64,000 nt of DNA from VRUE01 sp963699225 (GCA_963699225.1 OY969423.1:2170001-2234000); one strand, 5' to 3'; numbered from the stretch's first letter, positions 29,780-39,360 are shown. Translations and numbers: made by a program. Notes: a model not told the origin generated them from the sequence alone.

Positions 29780-31715
29780 GCTCAGGCGGGTAGCGCTCTC
29801 GACCCCGCTGCTTGGAGCAGCGGTGGCGTTGCTGACCTGGTCGTTCTTCGGCTTGGCGCCCTCGGCGGGCATCGATCCCTCCTGGGTAGAGGGTCTATAC
29901 ATGGCCTCCGAGCGGGGCCTCGACTTCGGCACCCAGATCGTCTTCAGCTTCGGCCCGCTGGGCTTCCTCGACTTTCCCGGGGCCTATGCGGTCGACCTCG
30001 GACGATTGGCCTTCCTCTGGTCGACGCTCGTTCACCTGTCCTTCTGCATCGCGGTGCTCTGGGCCTCGCGCCGCGCCTTTGGCCTGCTCATCGGCCTGGC
30101 GATCACGGTCTTCGTGGCATCGATGCCCTCCTCGGATCCAGTTCTGATCACGGCGGCCGTGATCGGCGCGGCGGCCCTGCTCGATGAATGGAGCCCTCGC
30201 CTGCGGCTCGGCTTCGCGCTCGGCGCCGGCGCGCTGGCGGGGATGCAGCTACTTGGCTCCCTGCGCGCCGGGCCGGTCCTGCTCGTGATCGGGCTCGCGG
30301 TGCTGCTTGGCCTGCCCGAACGTCGTCGCACTCTGCCGACCTTCCTCGCCTCGCTGCTCATCTCGTTCCTCGTCTTCTGGTTCGCTACCGGTCAAGGCAT
30401 TGGCAATCTCAGCGATTACGCGCTCAACACCGCCAGCGTGCTGAGCGGCTACTCGTCCTCGATGGTCTACGTGCTGCCCGGGCGCTGGTGGCAGCTCCCG
30501 GGCTTTGCCCTGGGGATCGTCGCGCTGGCGGTGCTTGCCGTTGCCGCTGGTCGCCGCTGGGACGCTCCCCGCCGCATCGGCTTGCTGGTGTTGGTCGCCG
30601 CGGTCGCCTTCCTGATGTTCAAGCACGCGGTCGTGCGCTCCTCGCCCGGGAGCGCCGGAGTCTGTCTCGCCGCCCTCTTGGCAATCGGCCTTGCCCTTGC
30701 GCCCCATGTCCGCCGACCTCTCGCGGCTGGCGCGATCGTCCTGCTGGCCGGCCTCACCTACGTCGGCAACCAGGAAGGCTTCAGCTCCGTCACCTTCGAT
30801 TTCCAGGCCCGCGCCGAAAGCTTTGTCACCCAGCTGAAGTACATGGTCAAACCCGGGGGAATGGCTGAACAGCAGCTCGCCGGCCGCGAGGCGATGCAGG
30901 CCTACTACGCGCTGACTCCGCGACAGCTTGCCCTGCTGCGGTCGGGCAGCGTGCACGTGGCCTCGCTGGAAGCCGGCGCCGCCTATGCGTACGAGCTCGA
31001 CTGGGACCCGCTGCCGGTCTTCCAGCAGTACGCCGCCTACACCGAGCGACTCGATCGACTCAACGCGGCGAAGCTCGAATCGAGCTCGGCGCCGGACCGG
31101 ATCCTCTGGGAGAACGCGCCCGCGGTCGATCCCACCTTCGCCAGCGTGCGGCCGTACCCCGGCACGATCGACGAACGCGTTCCCGCCTGGGACTCACCGG
31201 CGGAGATGGTCCAGATGCTCTGCCGCTATCGGGTCGAGGACTGGGACGAACGCTGGGCCGTGCTCCGCCACGGCGCCGATCGCTGCGGTCCGGAGCGCTC
31301 GCTGCGCTCGCTCGCCGTCGCCCCCGGCGAGCGGGTTCCCCTGCCGCCGACCGGGCGCGACGAGGCCCTGCTCGTCCGCGTCGACGGCCTCGGCGTCTCC
31401 GGCCTCGAACGCCTGCGGGCCTTTCTCTTCCGCGGCGCCAGGCGCCACGCCCTGCTCGATCGCCACAGCTGGAACGTGATGCCGGGTACCGCTGGCGATG
31501 GGCTGCTGCTGCGGATCCCCGCCTGGGCCGACTACCCGGGCCACTACGCGCTCGACGTCGATACGAAGACGATCGGCTTCGAAGCTGAAGACGCCTCGCT
31601 GGCCTTCGGGCGGCACGATCTCACCCTCCACTTCAGCGCCCTGCCGCTCGACGCGCCAGGTGTCCTGCCGGCCGCAAGCGCTCAGAAGCGCCGCGTGCAG
31701 CGTTCGATCCGGTGA
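29742..31715 (+). CDS. Large polytopic membrane protein, GT-C-like (family B)
   Basis: The 657-residue protein starts at TTG 29742, overlapping the previous gene by 38 bases; a later start is possible. About eleven helices are followed by an outer domain of about 290 residues. The first outer loop carries I-D-P-S-W-V-E-G-L-Y-M-A…G-L-D-F-G-T-Q-I-V-F-S-F-G-P-L-G-F-L, an unusually strong motif also found in the gene at 42854. The C-terminal part shares D-G-L-G-V-S-G-L-E-R-L-R-A-F-L with that gene. A GT-C role is inferred from the acidic loop. It converges with the small gene at 31682, overlapping by 34 bases. Confidence 0.7.
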   Translation: MTLPRRRSSALVELRRVALSTPLLGAAVALLTWSFFGLAPSAGIDPSWVEGLYMASERGLDFGTQIVFSFGPLGFLDFPGAYAVDLGRLAFLWSTLVHLSFCIAVLWASRRAFGLLIGLAITVFVASMPSSDPVLITAAVIGAAALLDEWSPRLRLGFALGAGALAGMQLLGSLRAGPVLLVIGLAVLLGLPERRRTLPTFLASLLISFLVFWFATGQGIGNLSDYALNTASVLSGYSSSMVYVLPGRWWQLPGFALGIVALAVLAVAAGRRWDAPRRIGLLVLVAAVAFLMFKHAVVRSSPGSAGVCLAALLAIGLALAPHVRRPLAAGAIVLLAGLTYVGNQEGFSSVTFDFQARAESFVTQLKYMVKPGGMAEQQLAGREAMQAYYALTPRQLALLRSGSVHVASLEAGAAYAYELDWDPLPVFQQYAAYTERLDRLNAAKLESSSAPDRILWENAPAVDPTFASVRPYPGTIDERVPAWDSPAEMVQMLCRYRVEDWDERWAVLRHGADRCGPERSLRSLAVAPGERVPLPPTGRDEALLVRVDGLGVSGLERLRAFLFRGARRHALLDRHSWNVMPGTAGDGLLLRIPAWADYPGHYALDVDTKTIGFEAEDASLAFGRHDLTLHFSALPLDAPGVLPAASAQKRRVQRSIR

Positions 31716-31996
31716 ACGTTGCCTTCGGCCCGCTGGATGCAGTGGACCAGCTTCTTGCGCTGACCGCCGGGGCTGGCCCCCTCAAACGTGCGGTGGACCT
31801 CGCGTTTGATCTCGGTGCTGACGCCTTCCATCGACTTGCCGATCTGGTCGAGGCCGGTCGAGTGGATCGCGTCCGTGGTCGTCTTCAGGACCGGCTTGAT
31901 GATCAATAGATAGAGCAGCAAAAGCATGCCGGCGAAGACCGCGAGCCGGATAATGCCCGAAGTTACGTTGCCGAAGAGGTTGCGGAGCAGGTCCAC
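31682..31996 (-). CDS. Small single-pass membrane protein
   Basis: The 104-residue protein has one clear membrane helix at about residues 15-35 (I-R-L-A-V-F-A-G-M-L-L-L-L-Y-L-L-I-I). A cytosolic charged helix follows (S-M-E-G-V-S-T-E-I-K-R-E-V-H-R), then a basic C-terminus containing three cysteines or histidine-rich patches. No family is recognisable. It lies 29 bases upstream of, and divergent from, the double-WYL regulator, so they share a promoter region. It overlaps the end of the membrane-protein gene on the other strand. Confidence 0.6.
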   Translation of the reverse strand: MDLLRNLFGNVTSGIIRLAVFAGMLLLLYLLIIKPVLKTTTDAIHSTGLDQIGKSMEGVSTEIKREVHRTFEGASPGGQRKKLVHCIQRAEGNVHRIERCTRRF

Positions 31997-32025
31997 GAGA
32001 CGGGCCGCACACTATCCTGCGGGCC

Positions 32026-34077
32026 GTGGCAAAGGACACCGAGAAGCTGATCCGTCAGCTCTCGCTGATCTCGTTCCTGATGGCTCAGGGGAGGCCGGTT
32101 TCGGCGCTCGAGATCAAGCGCGAGGTTGAGGGCTACAGCGACATGAACGACGACGCCTTCGCGCGACGCTTCTACGCGGACCGAGCCGAGCTCGAGAGCC
32201 TCGGAATCGAGCTCGGGGTCGAGAAGCCCGGCGAGGGGTTCTTCGAGGCCGAGCTCTACTCGCTGCCGCCGGAGAACTTCTACCTCGACGCGATCAAGTT
32301 CTCCGACGACGAGCTAGCGGCGATGAGCACGGCGCTGATGTTGCTCTCCGAAGGCGAATTCGCCTATGCCGAGCCGCTGCGCCTGGCCCTGCAGCAGGTC
32401 GCCTGGGGTCACCCCAACCCGCTCAAGGAGGGCGAGCGGGCGCCGGTCGAGATGGCGATGACCGCTTCGGCCGGGGGCCGCGACCTCTCCCAGCGCCTCT
32501 CCAAGATCGAGACCGCGATCTCGCGCCGCAAGACGGTCGAGTTCACCTACTACACGATGGAGCGCGACGAGACCGAGAAGCGCAAGGTCGACCCCTACCA
32601 CCTGGTCTTCCGCGGCGGCCAGTTCTACTTGATCGGCCACGCCCACGAGCGCGAGGCGGTGCGGGTCTTCCGCCTCTCGCGGATCCAGGGCAAGGTCGGC
32701 TACGCCTCCAAGGCCGAGCACGACTTCTCACCACCGGAGAACTTCGACCGCCGCGACTACGGTCAGCGTGCCGACTGGCAGCTGGGCGAGACCCGCGGCC
32801 GGGCGCAGATCTTCGTCCGCGATCGCATTGCCTGGCTGATCGAGCGTGACTTTGGCGCCTACGGCGAGCTGCGCCCGGCGAAGAAGGCCGACGGCGCGCC
32901 GGGCAAAGGCTCGGTCTTCGAGACCGACTACGCCTCTCCGCGTGAGCTGATCGCCTGGGTGCTGCGCTGGCGCCAGAACGCCCAGGTGCTCGGCCCCGAT
33001 GAGCTGCGCGCGGAGGCCGAGAGCCGGCTTGGCCTGCTGCATGAGCGCCACGACAATGGTTTCCAGCCGGCTGAGATCGTCGACCGGCCGCTGCGCGAGG
33101 CGCCGCGCCGCGCTCGCTCCAACGGCCGCGGCGAAGCGGCGATCCGCCCCGAGCGCTTTGCCCGTCTGGTCACCTTGGCTGGCCTGCTGATCGAGTCGGC
33201 CAAAGGCGAGGAGCGGCTGCGCCTGAGTGAGCTCTGTCAGCGGCTCGAACTGACCGATGAAGAGCTGCGCGAGGACATCGACCTGCTCAACGTCGTCAAC
33301 TTCGGCGGCGGCACCTACGTGCTCTACGCCGAAATCCAGGGCGACGAGATCGAGGTCGACTCAGAGCCCTACGGCGACAACTTCGCCCGCCCGGCCCGCC
33401 TGCTGCCGCTCGAGGCAAAGGCGCTGGTCGCGGCGATCGACCTCTTCGGCGACCACCTACCCCAGGGTGGCCTGCAGAGCGCCCGCACCAAGATCATCAC
33501 CGCGCTCGGTCACGATCCCTCCGAGGAGGGATTGGAGATCGCCTCGAGCAGCGGCGGTGACGCTGAGGTCGCCCGCGTCGTCAACGAGGCGATCGGCGGC
33601 AGCCGAGTGCTCGACCTCGACTACTACAAGGAGAACGAGGACACGTTCACCAAACGCTCGGTCGAGCCATATCGCCTGGAGAACGGCAAAGAGGGCTGGT
33701 ATGTCGAGTGCTACGACCTGACCAAAGACGGCGTCCGCCACTTCAAGCTCGACCGGATCAGGGAGGCGAACCTCTCCGAGCAGATCTTCGAGCCGCGGCC
33801 CGAGGTCGAGGAGCTGGCTGGGGTCGAGGGCTGGATGACCCACGGCGAGGTGCCGACCGCCCACGTCGCCCGCGTCTGGGTCTCCCCCGAGCGCGCCCGC
33901 TGGCTGCGCGAGGAGCGCACCGTGGTCGAGGAGCTGGCCGACGGCGCCGTTGTCGTCGAGCTGCCCTACGCCGGCACCTCCTGGCTCGTCCGCGAGATCC
34001 TTCGCGGCGCCGGCGACCTCGTCGTGCTCGAGCCCGAGGACGCCCGTGAGGCGATCGCCAAAGAGGTCGGCGACTGA
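32026..34077 (+). CDS. Fused double WYL-domain regulator (PafBC-like)
   Basis: The 683-residue protein contains two complete HTH-WYL units in tandem. Unit 1: winged helix in the first 90 residues (E-K-L-I-R-Q-L-S-L-I-S-F-L), then a WYL domain near 170-240 (V-E-F-T-Y-Y-T, V-D-P-Y-H-L-V-F-R-G-G-Q-F-Y-L-I-G). Unit 2: HTH near 385-450 (R-F-A-R-L-V-T-L-A-G-L-L-I-E), WYL near 520-590 (V-L-D-L-D-Y-Y, V-E-P-Y-R-L-E-N-G-K-E-G-W-Y-V-E). In mycobacteria PafB and PafC are separate genes whose heterodimer activates DNA-damage genes independently of LexA. A natural fusion like this preserves the pair in one chain. ssDNA is the known inducer for PafBC. Confidence 0.88.
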   Translation: MAKDTEKLIRQLSLISFLMAQGRPVSALEIKREVEGYSDMNDDAFARRFYADRAELESLGIELGVEKPGEGFFEAELYSLPPENFYLDAIKFSDDELAAMSTALMLLSEGEFAYAEPLRLALQQVAWGHPNPLKEGERAPVEMAMTASAGGRDLSQRLSKIETAISRRKTVEFTYYTMERDETEKRKVDPYHLVFRGGQFYLIGHAHEREAVRVFRLSRIQGKVGYASKAEHDFSPPENFDRRDYGQRADWQLGETRGRAQIFVRDRIAWLIERDFGAYGELRPAKKADGAPGKGSVFETDYASPRELIAWVLRWRQNAQVLGPDELRAEAESRLGLLHERHDNGFQPAEIVDRPLREAPRRARSNGRGEAAIRPERFARLVTLAGLLIESAKGEERLRLSELCQRLELTDEELREDIDLLNVVNFGGGTYVLYAEIQGDEIEVDSEPYGDNFARPARLLPLEAKALVAAIDLFGDHLPQGGLQSARTKIITALGHDPSEEGLEIASSSGGDAEVARVVNEAIGGSRVLDLDYYKENEDTFTKRSVEPYRLENGKEGWYVECYDLTKDGVRHFKLDRIREANLSEQIFEPRPEVEELAGVEGWMTHGEVPTAHVARVWVSPERARWLREERTVVEELADGAVVVELPYAGTSWLVREILRGAGDLVVLEPEDAREAIAKEVGD

Positions 34078-34136
34078 CCGAGGCGGCACCGGGGCACGCT
34101 GAGATCCTGCGGCTCGTCGCTCCCAACCCAGGGCCG

Positions 34137-34820
34137 ATGACGCTGGAGGGGACCAACACCTATCTCTACGGATCGGGGCCCTGCGCGGTGATCGATCCTG
34201 GGCCTGACATCGAGGGCCACCTCGCCGCGGTGCGAGCAGCCGCCGAGGAGCGCGGTGGCATCGGCGTCGTTTTGCTCACCCACGGCCACGGCGATCACTC
34301 CGAGGGAGCGGAACGGCTCGTGGCCGGCGCCGCGTCGGGGGGCAACGCACCCCCCGTCGTCCTGCCCGGCGACGGCGAGGAGCACGCCGGCTTGCGCGCC
34401 GTCGCAACTCCGGGCCACGCCCCCGATCACGTCTGCCTGATGACCGGCGACGGGGTCTGCTTCAGCGGCGACCTCGTGCTCGGCACCGGCTCGACCTTCG
34501 TCCCACCCGATGGCGGCTCGCTCGCCGCCTACATGGACTCGCTGCGCCGCGTGCAGGCCGAGCCAATCGAGCTGATCGCCCCCGGCCACGGCCCCTGGAT
34601 CACCGATCCGGCGGCGAAGTTGGCCGAGTACATCGAGCACCGCGAGATGCGCGAGCGCCGCCTGCTCGCCGCCCTCGAGCGCGGCGAGCGCTCCCGCGAC
34701 GCCCTGCTCGACGAGGCCTGGAGCGACGTACCGCCCGAGCTGCGCGAAGCCGCCGCGATGGTCATGCAGGCCCACCTGGACAAGCTCAAGGCCGAAGGCC
34801 GCCTCCCCGCCGGCATCTGA
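34137..34820 (+). CDS. MBL-fold metallohydrolase (LACTB2-like)
   Basis: From ATG 34137 the protein is 227 residues. The fold is clear: M-T-L-E-G-T-N-T-Y-L-Y, the metal motif L-T-H-G-H-G-D-H-S-E-G, A-T-P-G-H-A-P-D-H, F-S-G-D-L-V-L-G-T-G and A-P-G-H-G-P-W-I, with a C-terminal helical domain. In this family the conserved strand A-P-N-P-G-P-M-T-L-E-G-T-N-T-Y-L begins earlier. The reading frame is open back to a CTG at 34074 that overlaps the previous stop, so the true start may be that CTG. Relatives hydrolyse thioesters or act as ribonucleases; the substrate is unknown. Confidence 0.87.
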   Translation: MTLEGTNTYLYGSGPCAVIDPGPDIEGHLAAVRAAAEERGGIGVVLLTHGHGDHSEGAERLVAGAASGGNAPPVVLPGDGEEHAGLRAVATPGHAPDHVCLMTGDGVCFSGDLVLGTGSTFVPPDGGSLAAYMDSLRRVQAEPIELIAPGHGPWITDPAAKLAEYIEHREMRERRLLAALERGERSRDALLDEAWSDVPPELREAAAMVMQAHLDKLKAEGRLPAGI

Positions 34821-34823
34821 GCT

Positions 34824-34868
34824 TCCGGTGCGCCTTATGCACTCATAGAGAGCAAAAGGCGCACCGGA
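34824..34868. terminator. 13-bp perfect hairpin between two same-strand genes
   Basis: The arms at 34824-34836 (TCCGGTGCGCCTT) and 34856-34868 (AAGGCGCACCGGA) pair exactly around a 19-base loop. The hairpin begins four bases after the MBL gene's stop and ends 39 bases before the next start. No T-tract is seen. It probably separates the PafBC-MBL transcript from the acylase gene. Confidence 0.6.
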
Positions 34869-34907
34869 GCGGGTTCGACCTGGCTGCCTGGCCAGTAGTC
34901 TTGTTCG

Positions 34908-37283
34908 ATGGCGCGCGGGGGTGCAATGCGAGTGGGGCTGACGGTTGGTTTGGCCGGGACGGGACTCGCTGCTGTCACGACCGCGGCTGCCTGGCACTGG
35001 CTGGCGCGACGGCCGCTGCCCAAGCAGAAGGGGACGATCTCGCTCGCCGGGCTCGACCGGCCGGTCGGCGTCGAGCGCGACCGCTGGGGCGTGCCGCACA
35101 TTGCCGCCGACAACGCTCGTGATCTCTGGTTTGCCGAGGGCTTCTGCCATGGCCAAGATCGCCTCTGGCAGATGGACTTCTACCGCCGGGTCGTCTCGGG
35201 GCGGGTCTCCGAGATGGCAGGCCCCGAGGGCCTGGCGATCGATCGGCTGATGCTGACGCTCGGTATCCGGCGTACCGCCGAGCGCGAGGCCGAGCAGCTC
35301 GACGTCGAGCTGCGGGCCCTGCTCGAGCGCTTCTGCGAGGGCGTCAACGCCGCCGCCGCGAGCGCCAAGGCGATGCCCTTCGAGATGCAACTGCTGCGCC
35401 TCGGCTGGAAACCCTGGCGGCCGGTCGACATCCTCAGCCTCGGCAAGCTGCTCGCCTTCGGCCTCTCGACCAACTGGGAGCGCGAGCTGCTGCGGGCTGA
35501 CATGGAGCGCGCCCTCGGCCCCGAGCTGGCGGCAAAGCTCGATCCCGGCTATCCCGCCGACAACCCGATCGTCACCCAGGAGGCCTGGTCCGGAGACGGC
35601 CTTGCAATCGTCGAGCAGATCGACGCCGTGCGCCGCTCGATCGGCCTCGCCGCCGAGGCCAGCGGCTCCAACAACTGGGCGGTCTCGGGCAAGCTCAGCG
35701 CCAGCGGCTCACCGGTGATCGCCGGCGACCCGCACCTGCCTCAGAGCATGCCGGGCATCTGGTACCAGGTCGGCCTCCGGCTCGGCGACCGCTTCGTCCG
35801 CGGCGCCTCGCTGCCGGGCATGCCGGGCGTCTACATGGGCCAGAACAACGACGTCTGCTGGACCTTCACCAACGTAATGGCCGACGTCGAGGACCTCTTC
35901 ATCGAGCGGCTCGACGGCGATCGCTACCGCTTTGAAGACGAGTGGCGCCCGCTCGAGCTCCTCCGCGAGGAGATCCCGGTCAAGGGCCGCGATGCGCCCG
36001 AGGTGCTGGACGTGCGGATCACCCACCACGGGCCGATCGTCAACGAGGCGCTCGGCGCCGATGCGGCCGAGCCGCTGGCGTTGCGCTGGCAGACGCTCGA
36101 CCAACCAACCGCCTTCGCCGGCATGTTCGAGATGCACGAGATCACCTCCGGTCCCGAGCTGATCGAGAAACTCGCCGACCACAGCTCGCCCGCCTCGAAC
36201 CTGATCTGGGCCGACCGCCACGGCTCGATCGGCTACAAGCTGATCGGCCGCCTGCCGCTGCGCAAGGGCGGTTGCCCCGACCTGCCGAAGCCGGGCTGGA
36301 GCGGCGAGTTCGAGTGGGAGGGGACGATCCCCTACGAGGAGCTGCCGGAGACCGTCGACCCCGAGAGCGGCTTCCTCGTCACCGCCAACAACCGCATCGT
36401 CGGCGACGACTACCCGCACCACATCACCAGCGAGTGGCTCGACGGCTTCCGCGCCGCCCGGATCGAGCAGCTATTGCGAGCGAGCGACGAACACGACCTC
36501 GAGAGCTTCGAGGCGATGCAGTCCGACAACCTCTCGCTACCGGGGATCGAGGCGGCGCGCCGGCTGGGGCGCCTGACCCCGACGGGCCAGCGCGAGCTGA
36601 GCGCGATCGAGCGGCTGCGCAGCTGGGACGGGCGGCTCGACCCGGACTCGATCGCCGGCACCATCTACCAGGCTTTCCTGCTGCGCCTGGCGCGCGAGGT
36701 GGCGCGGGCCGCGATCGGCGACCGCGACCTCTCCGAGCGCTGGCTCGACCGCGCCGACAATGGCTTCACCCCGCACGTGACCTCGCCCTGGCGCTGGCAC
36801 TCGCACCTGATGAAGCTCTGGGAGGAGGGCGACGAGGAGTTGATCGGCCGGCCCTGGGACGAGCTCGTGCTGGAGGCGCTGCGCGGTGCGCTCGACGACC
36901 TCAGCGAGCGCTTTGGCCCCGACGCCACCGGCTGGCGCTGGGGGCAGGTGCACGAGATGGAGTTCCCGCACCCGCTCGGCGAGGCCAACCCGCTGCTGCG
37001 GCGCCTGCTCAACCGCCGGGTCCGCGCCGGCGGGGCCCAGGAGACGGTGAGCCAGATCGCCTATGACCCCAACGATCCCTACAAAGCCGTCTGGGCGCCG
37101 AGCTGGCGCATGGTTGCCGAACCGACCGCGCCCGAGCGTTCGCGCTGGCAGATGTTCACCGGCCAGTCAGGTCACCCCGCCAGCCGCCACTACGACGACC
37201 TGCAGACCGACTGGCTGCACGGCCGCACCCAGCCAATGGCAGGCGAGGGCCCCTGGCGCAAGCTAAATCTCGTTCCGGCCTGA
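34908..37283 (+). CDS. Penicillin acylase-family (S45) Ntn hydrolase
   Basis: The 791-residue protein starts with an uncleaved-looking hydrophobic segment (about residues 7-29). The alpha-chain part shows D-R-W-G-V-P-H-I-A-A-D-N and A-E-G-F-C-H-G-Q-D-R-L-W-Q-M-D. The autocleavage site is A-S-G-S-N-N-W-A-V-S-G near residue 248, with the Ser as N-terminal nucleophile of the beta chain, followed by G-D-P-H-L-P. S45 enzymes cleave acyl side chains from beta-lactams, acyl-homoserine lactones or related amides; quorum quenching is common in soil bacteria. The exact substrate cannot be read. Length and order match the family. Confidence 0.9.
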   Translation: MARGGAMRVGLTVGLAGTGLAAVTTAAAWHWLARRPLPKQKGTISLAGLDRPVGVERDRWGVPHIAADNARDLWFAEGFCHGQDRLWQMDFYRRVVSGRVSEMAGPEGLAIDRLMLTLGIRRTAEREAEQLDVELRALLERFCEGVNAAAASAKAMPFEMQLLRLGWKPWRPVDILSLGKLLAFGLSTNWERELLRADMERALGPELAAKLDPGYPADNPIVTQEAWSGDGLAIVEQIDAVRRSIGLAAEASGSNNWAVSGKLSASGSPVIAGDPHLPQSMPGIWYQVGLRLGDRFVRGASLPGMPGVYMGQNNDVCWTFTNVMADVEDLFIERLDGDRYRFEDEWRPLELLREEIPVKGRDAPEVLDVRITHHGPIVNEALGADAAEPLALRWQTLDQPTAFAGMFEMHEITSGPELIEKLADHSSPASNLIWADRHGSIGYKLIGRLPLRKGGCPDLPKPGWSGEFEWEGTIPYEELPETVDPESGFLVTANNRIVGDDYPHHITSEWLDGFRAARIEQLLRASDEHDLESFEAMQSDNLSLPGIEAARRLGRLTPTGQRELSAIERLRSWDGRLDPDSIAGTIYQAFLLRLAREVARAAIGDRDLSERWLDRADNGFTPHVTSPWRWHSHLMKLWEEGDEELIGRPWDELVLEALRGALDDLSERFGPDATGWRWGQVHEMEFPHPLGEANPLLRRLLNRRVRAGGAQETVSQIAYDPNDPYKAVWAPSWRMVAEPTAPERSRWQMFTGQSGHPASRHYDDLQTDWLHGRTQPMAGEGPWRKLNLVPA

Positions 37284-37325
37284 TTTCCGGCCGAATCGAT
37301 CGGTCCCTGCAATGGTTGGACGGGT

Positions 37326-38714
37326 ATGCGCCTGCTTCGTCCAGCCGTCGCGGCACTCCTGCTGCTCGGTCTCCTCGCCGCGCCGGCGGTGGCTCGCACC
37401 GTCCATTTCGGTGGCCACGCCGTTGAGGTGCCGCGTGGCTGGCCCGTGCTGCGACTGGCCCAGCATCCCCACGCTTGCGTCAGGCTCGATCGCCGTGCCG
37501 TCTATCTAGGCACGCCCGGCGCCAACCAGCGCTGCCCGTCGAACGCGATCGGCCGCCAGCGCGCGATCCTGGTTGAACCGCGGGCCGCGATGGCCCGCGC
37601 GGCCGCCAGCGCCAGCGCCGTCGCCGCGCCGGCCTCAGGCCCGGTCTCCTCGCCCGAAGCATTTACCGGCCTTGGCTTCGATGCTTGCGCGGCGCCATCG
37701 TCGCGGACGATGGCAGCCTGGGCGGCCTCGCCCTACCGTGGCATCGGCGTCTATATAGGCGGCAGCAATCGAGGCTGCTCGCAGCCCAACCTGACGGCGA
37801 AGTGGGTGGAAGAACAGGTGGCCGCCGGCTGGCACCTGATCCCGACCTACGTCGGCCTGCAGGCGCCGACCAGCGCCTGCAGCAGCTGCGCCAAGCTGAG
37901 CACCAGCAAAGCCGCCCAACAGGGAGTCGAAGACGCCAGCGACGCGGTCGAAGCGGCGGCTGAAATCGGCATGGGCCCGGGCAGCCCGATCTACTTCGAC
38001 ATGGAGGCCTACACCCGCACGACCAGCGCCAGCAGCGCCGTGCTGACCTTCCTCTCCTCCTGGACCAGCCAGCTGCACACGCTGGGCTACGTCTCCGGCG
38101 TCTACAGCTCTAGCTCCTCGGGCATCGCCGACCTCGACCGCGCGATCGGCAGCACCTACACGCTGCCCGATCACGTCTGGACCGCCAACTGGAACGGCCA
38201 GCAGAACACCCTTGACCCCTACCTGCCCTCGACCGCTTGGCCCTCGCACCAGCGCATCCACCAGTACCGCGGTGGCCACGACGAGAGCTACGGCCTGATG
38301 ACGATCAACATCGACAACGACTACATCGACGGCGCCACGGTTGGCGCCTCGATCGCGGCGCCTGAACTACCGCCGCTGACGGTCAAGCACGTCCAGCCCG
38401 AAGGCAGCAAGGTGCGGGTCTGGGTCCGCTGCGGCTGGCCCGAAGGCGAAACCTGCCCCGGCCAGATCATCCTCCGCACCCATGCGCGGGTGCCGCTGCG
38501 CGCCCGCCGCGGCACGCCGACCCGGGTCGTGCGCGTCGCCGCCGGCCACCGCACCTTCAGCCTCGCCGGCGGTAAGTCACACACCTTCGTCATCGCCCTC
38601 AACGAGCGTGGCCGGCCGCTGTTGCAGACGCGCGGGCTGCTCAAGGCGCAGTTGCTCGTCGCGATTCCCGACGCCCGCACCACCCGCGCGGTTCGGCTCA
38701 AGCGCGCTCGCTAG
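37326..38714 (+). CDS. Secreted DUF1906 (Rv2525c-like glycoside hydrolase-like) protein
   Basis: The 462-residue protein has a signal peptide (MRLLRPAVAALLLLGLLAAP) and an N-terminal region of about 100 residues with a Cys pair. A DUF1906 TIM-barrel at about 112-345 follows: G-L-G-F-D-A-C, Y-R-G-I-G-V-Y-I-G-G, W-H-L-I-P-T-Y-V-G-L-Q, I-Y-F-D-M-E-A-Y, G-Y-V-S-G-V-Y-S and W-T-A-N-W-N-G-Q. The Asp/Glu in F-D-M-E would be the active acids. A strand-rich C-terminal domain follows. Mycobacterial Rv2525c is a Tat-exported envelope protein of this type. Peptidoglycan or glycan hydrolysis is a family-based guess. Confidence 0.86.
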   Translation: MRLLRPAVAALLLLGLLAAPAVARTVHFGGHAVEVPRGWPVLRLAQHPHACVRLDRRAVYLGTPGANQRCPSNAIGRQRAILVEPRAAMARAAASASAVAAPASGPVSSPEAFTGLGFDACAAPSSRTMAAWAASPYRGIGVYIGGSNRGCSQPNLTAKWVEEQVAAGWHLIPTYVGLQAPTSACSSCAKLSTSKAAQQGVEDASDAVEAAAEIGMGPGSPIYFDMEAYTRTTSASSAVLTFLSSWTSQLHTLGYVSGVYSSSSSGIADLDRAIGSTYTLPDHVWTANWNGQQNTLDPYLPSTAWPSHQRIHQYRGGHDESYGLMTINIDNDYIDGATVGASIAAPELPPLTVKHVQPEGSKVRVWVRCGWPEGETCPGQIILRTHARVPLRARRGTPTRVVRVAAGHRTFSLAGGKSHTFVIALNERGRPLLQTRGLLKAQLLVAIPDARTTRAVRLKRAR

Positions 38715-39360
38715 CCGGAACGACCCACTCCTCGCGGGAGCCGGCGACGGATTCGACCAGCTCGACAATCGGGCGGGGCGCTTTTCCCGGAGAGCCCGAA
38801 TCGAATGGGGGCTGGGGGTCGTACTCGAGGCCGAGCTGGATCGCCTGGGCGACCTCGGGGCCGGCCTCGCGCGAGACCAGGTGCAGCGCCATGTCGATGC
38901 CCGCCGTGACGCCCGCCGCGGTCAGCAACTTGCCGTCCTCGACGTAGCGGCCCTCGACCGGCGTCGCGCCAAAGCCGGCGAGCTGGTCGAGGAAGAGCCA
39001 GTTGCAAGTCGCGCGCTTCCCCTCCAGTAGGCCAGCGGCGCCAAGCACCAGTGAGCCGGTGCAGACTGAGGTCGTCCACTTGCTGCCGGCGTCGATCTGG
39101 CGCAGCCAGGAGAGCACCCTCTCGTCGTTGAGCAGCGGTCGGTTCCCTTCCCCGCCGGGGACGAGGACGATGTCCGCCGCTCCGACTTCCTCCAGCGAGT
39201 AGTCGGCCTCTAGGCCGAGCGCGCCGCTGTCGGTGCGGAGGGCGCCCTTAGCGGGGCCGACGAACTTCACCTCCCAGCCGGGTACCGAGCGCAGCACCTC
39301 GTAAGGGCCGATCGCGTCGAGGGCGGTCAGTTTCTCGAAGATCAGGATGGCTATTTGCAT
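38698..39360 (-). CDS. DJ-1/PfpI-family protein (isocyanide hydratase-like)
   Basis: The 220-residue protein is counted from ATG 39360 (M-Q-I-A-I-L-I-F-E-K-L-T-A-L-D); the frame opens 17 codons earlier. The nucleophile elbow is T-T-S-V-C-T-G-S-L-V-L-G-A-A-G-L-L (Cys near residue 100). A Glu/Asp motif lies at the start of the fold (T-A-L-D-A-I-G-P-Y-E-V-L), and A-G-V-T-A-G-I-D-M-A-L-H comes later. No DNA-binding domain follows, unlike in its neighbour. Relatives hydrate isocyanides or act as stress proteins. It diverges from the AraC-type gene, starts 70 bases apart, and overlaps the DUF1906 gene's end by 17 bases. Confidence 0.86.
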   Translation of the reverse strand: MQIAILIFEKLTALDAIGPYEVLRSVPGWEVKFVGPAKGALRTDSGALGLEADYSLEEVGAADIVLVPGGEGNRPLLNDERVLSWLRQIDAGSKWTTSVCTGSLVLGAAGLLEGKRATCNWLFLDQLAGFGATPVEGRYVEDGKLLTAAGVTAGIDMALHLVSREAGPEVAQAIQLGLEYDPQPPFDSGSPGKAPRPIVELVESVAGSREEWVVPASERA

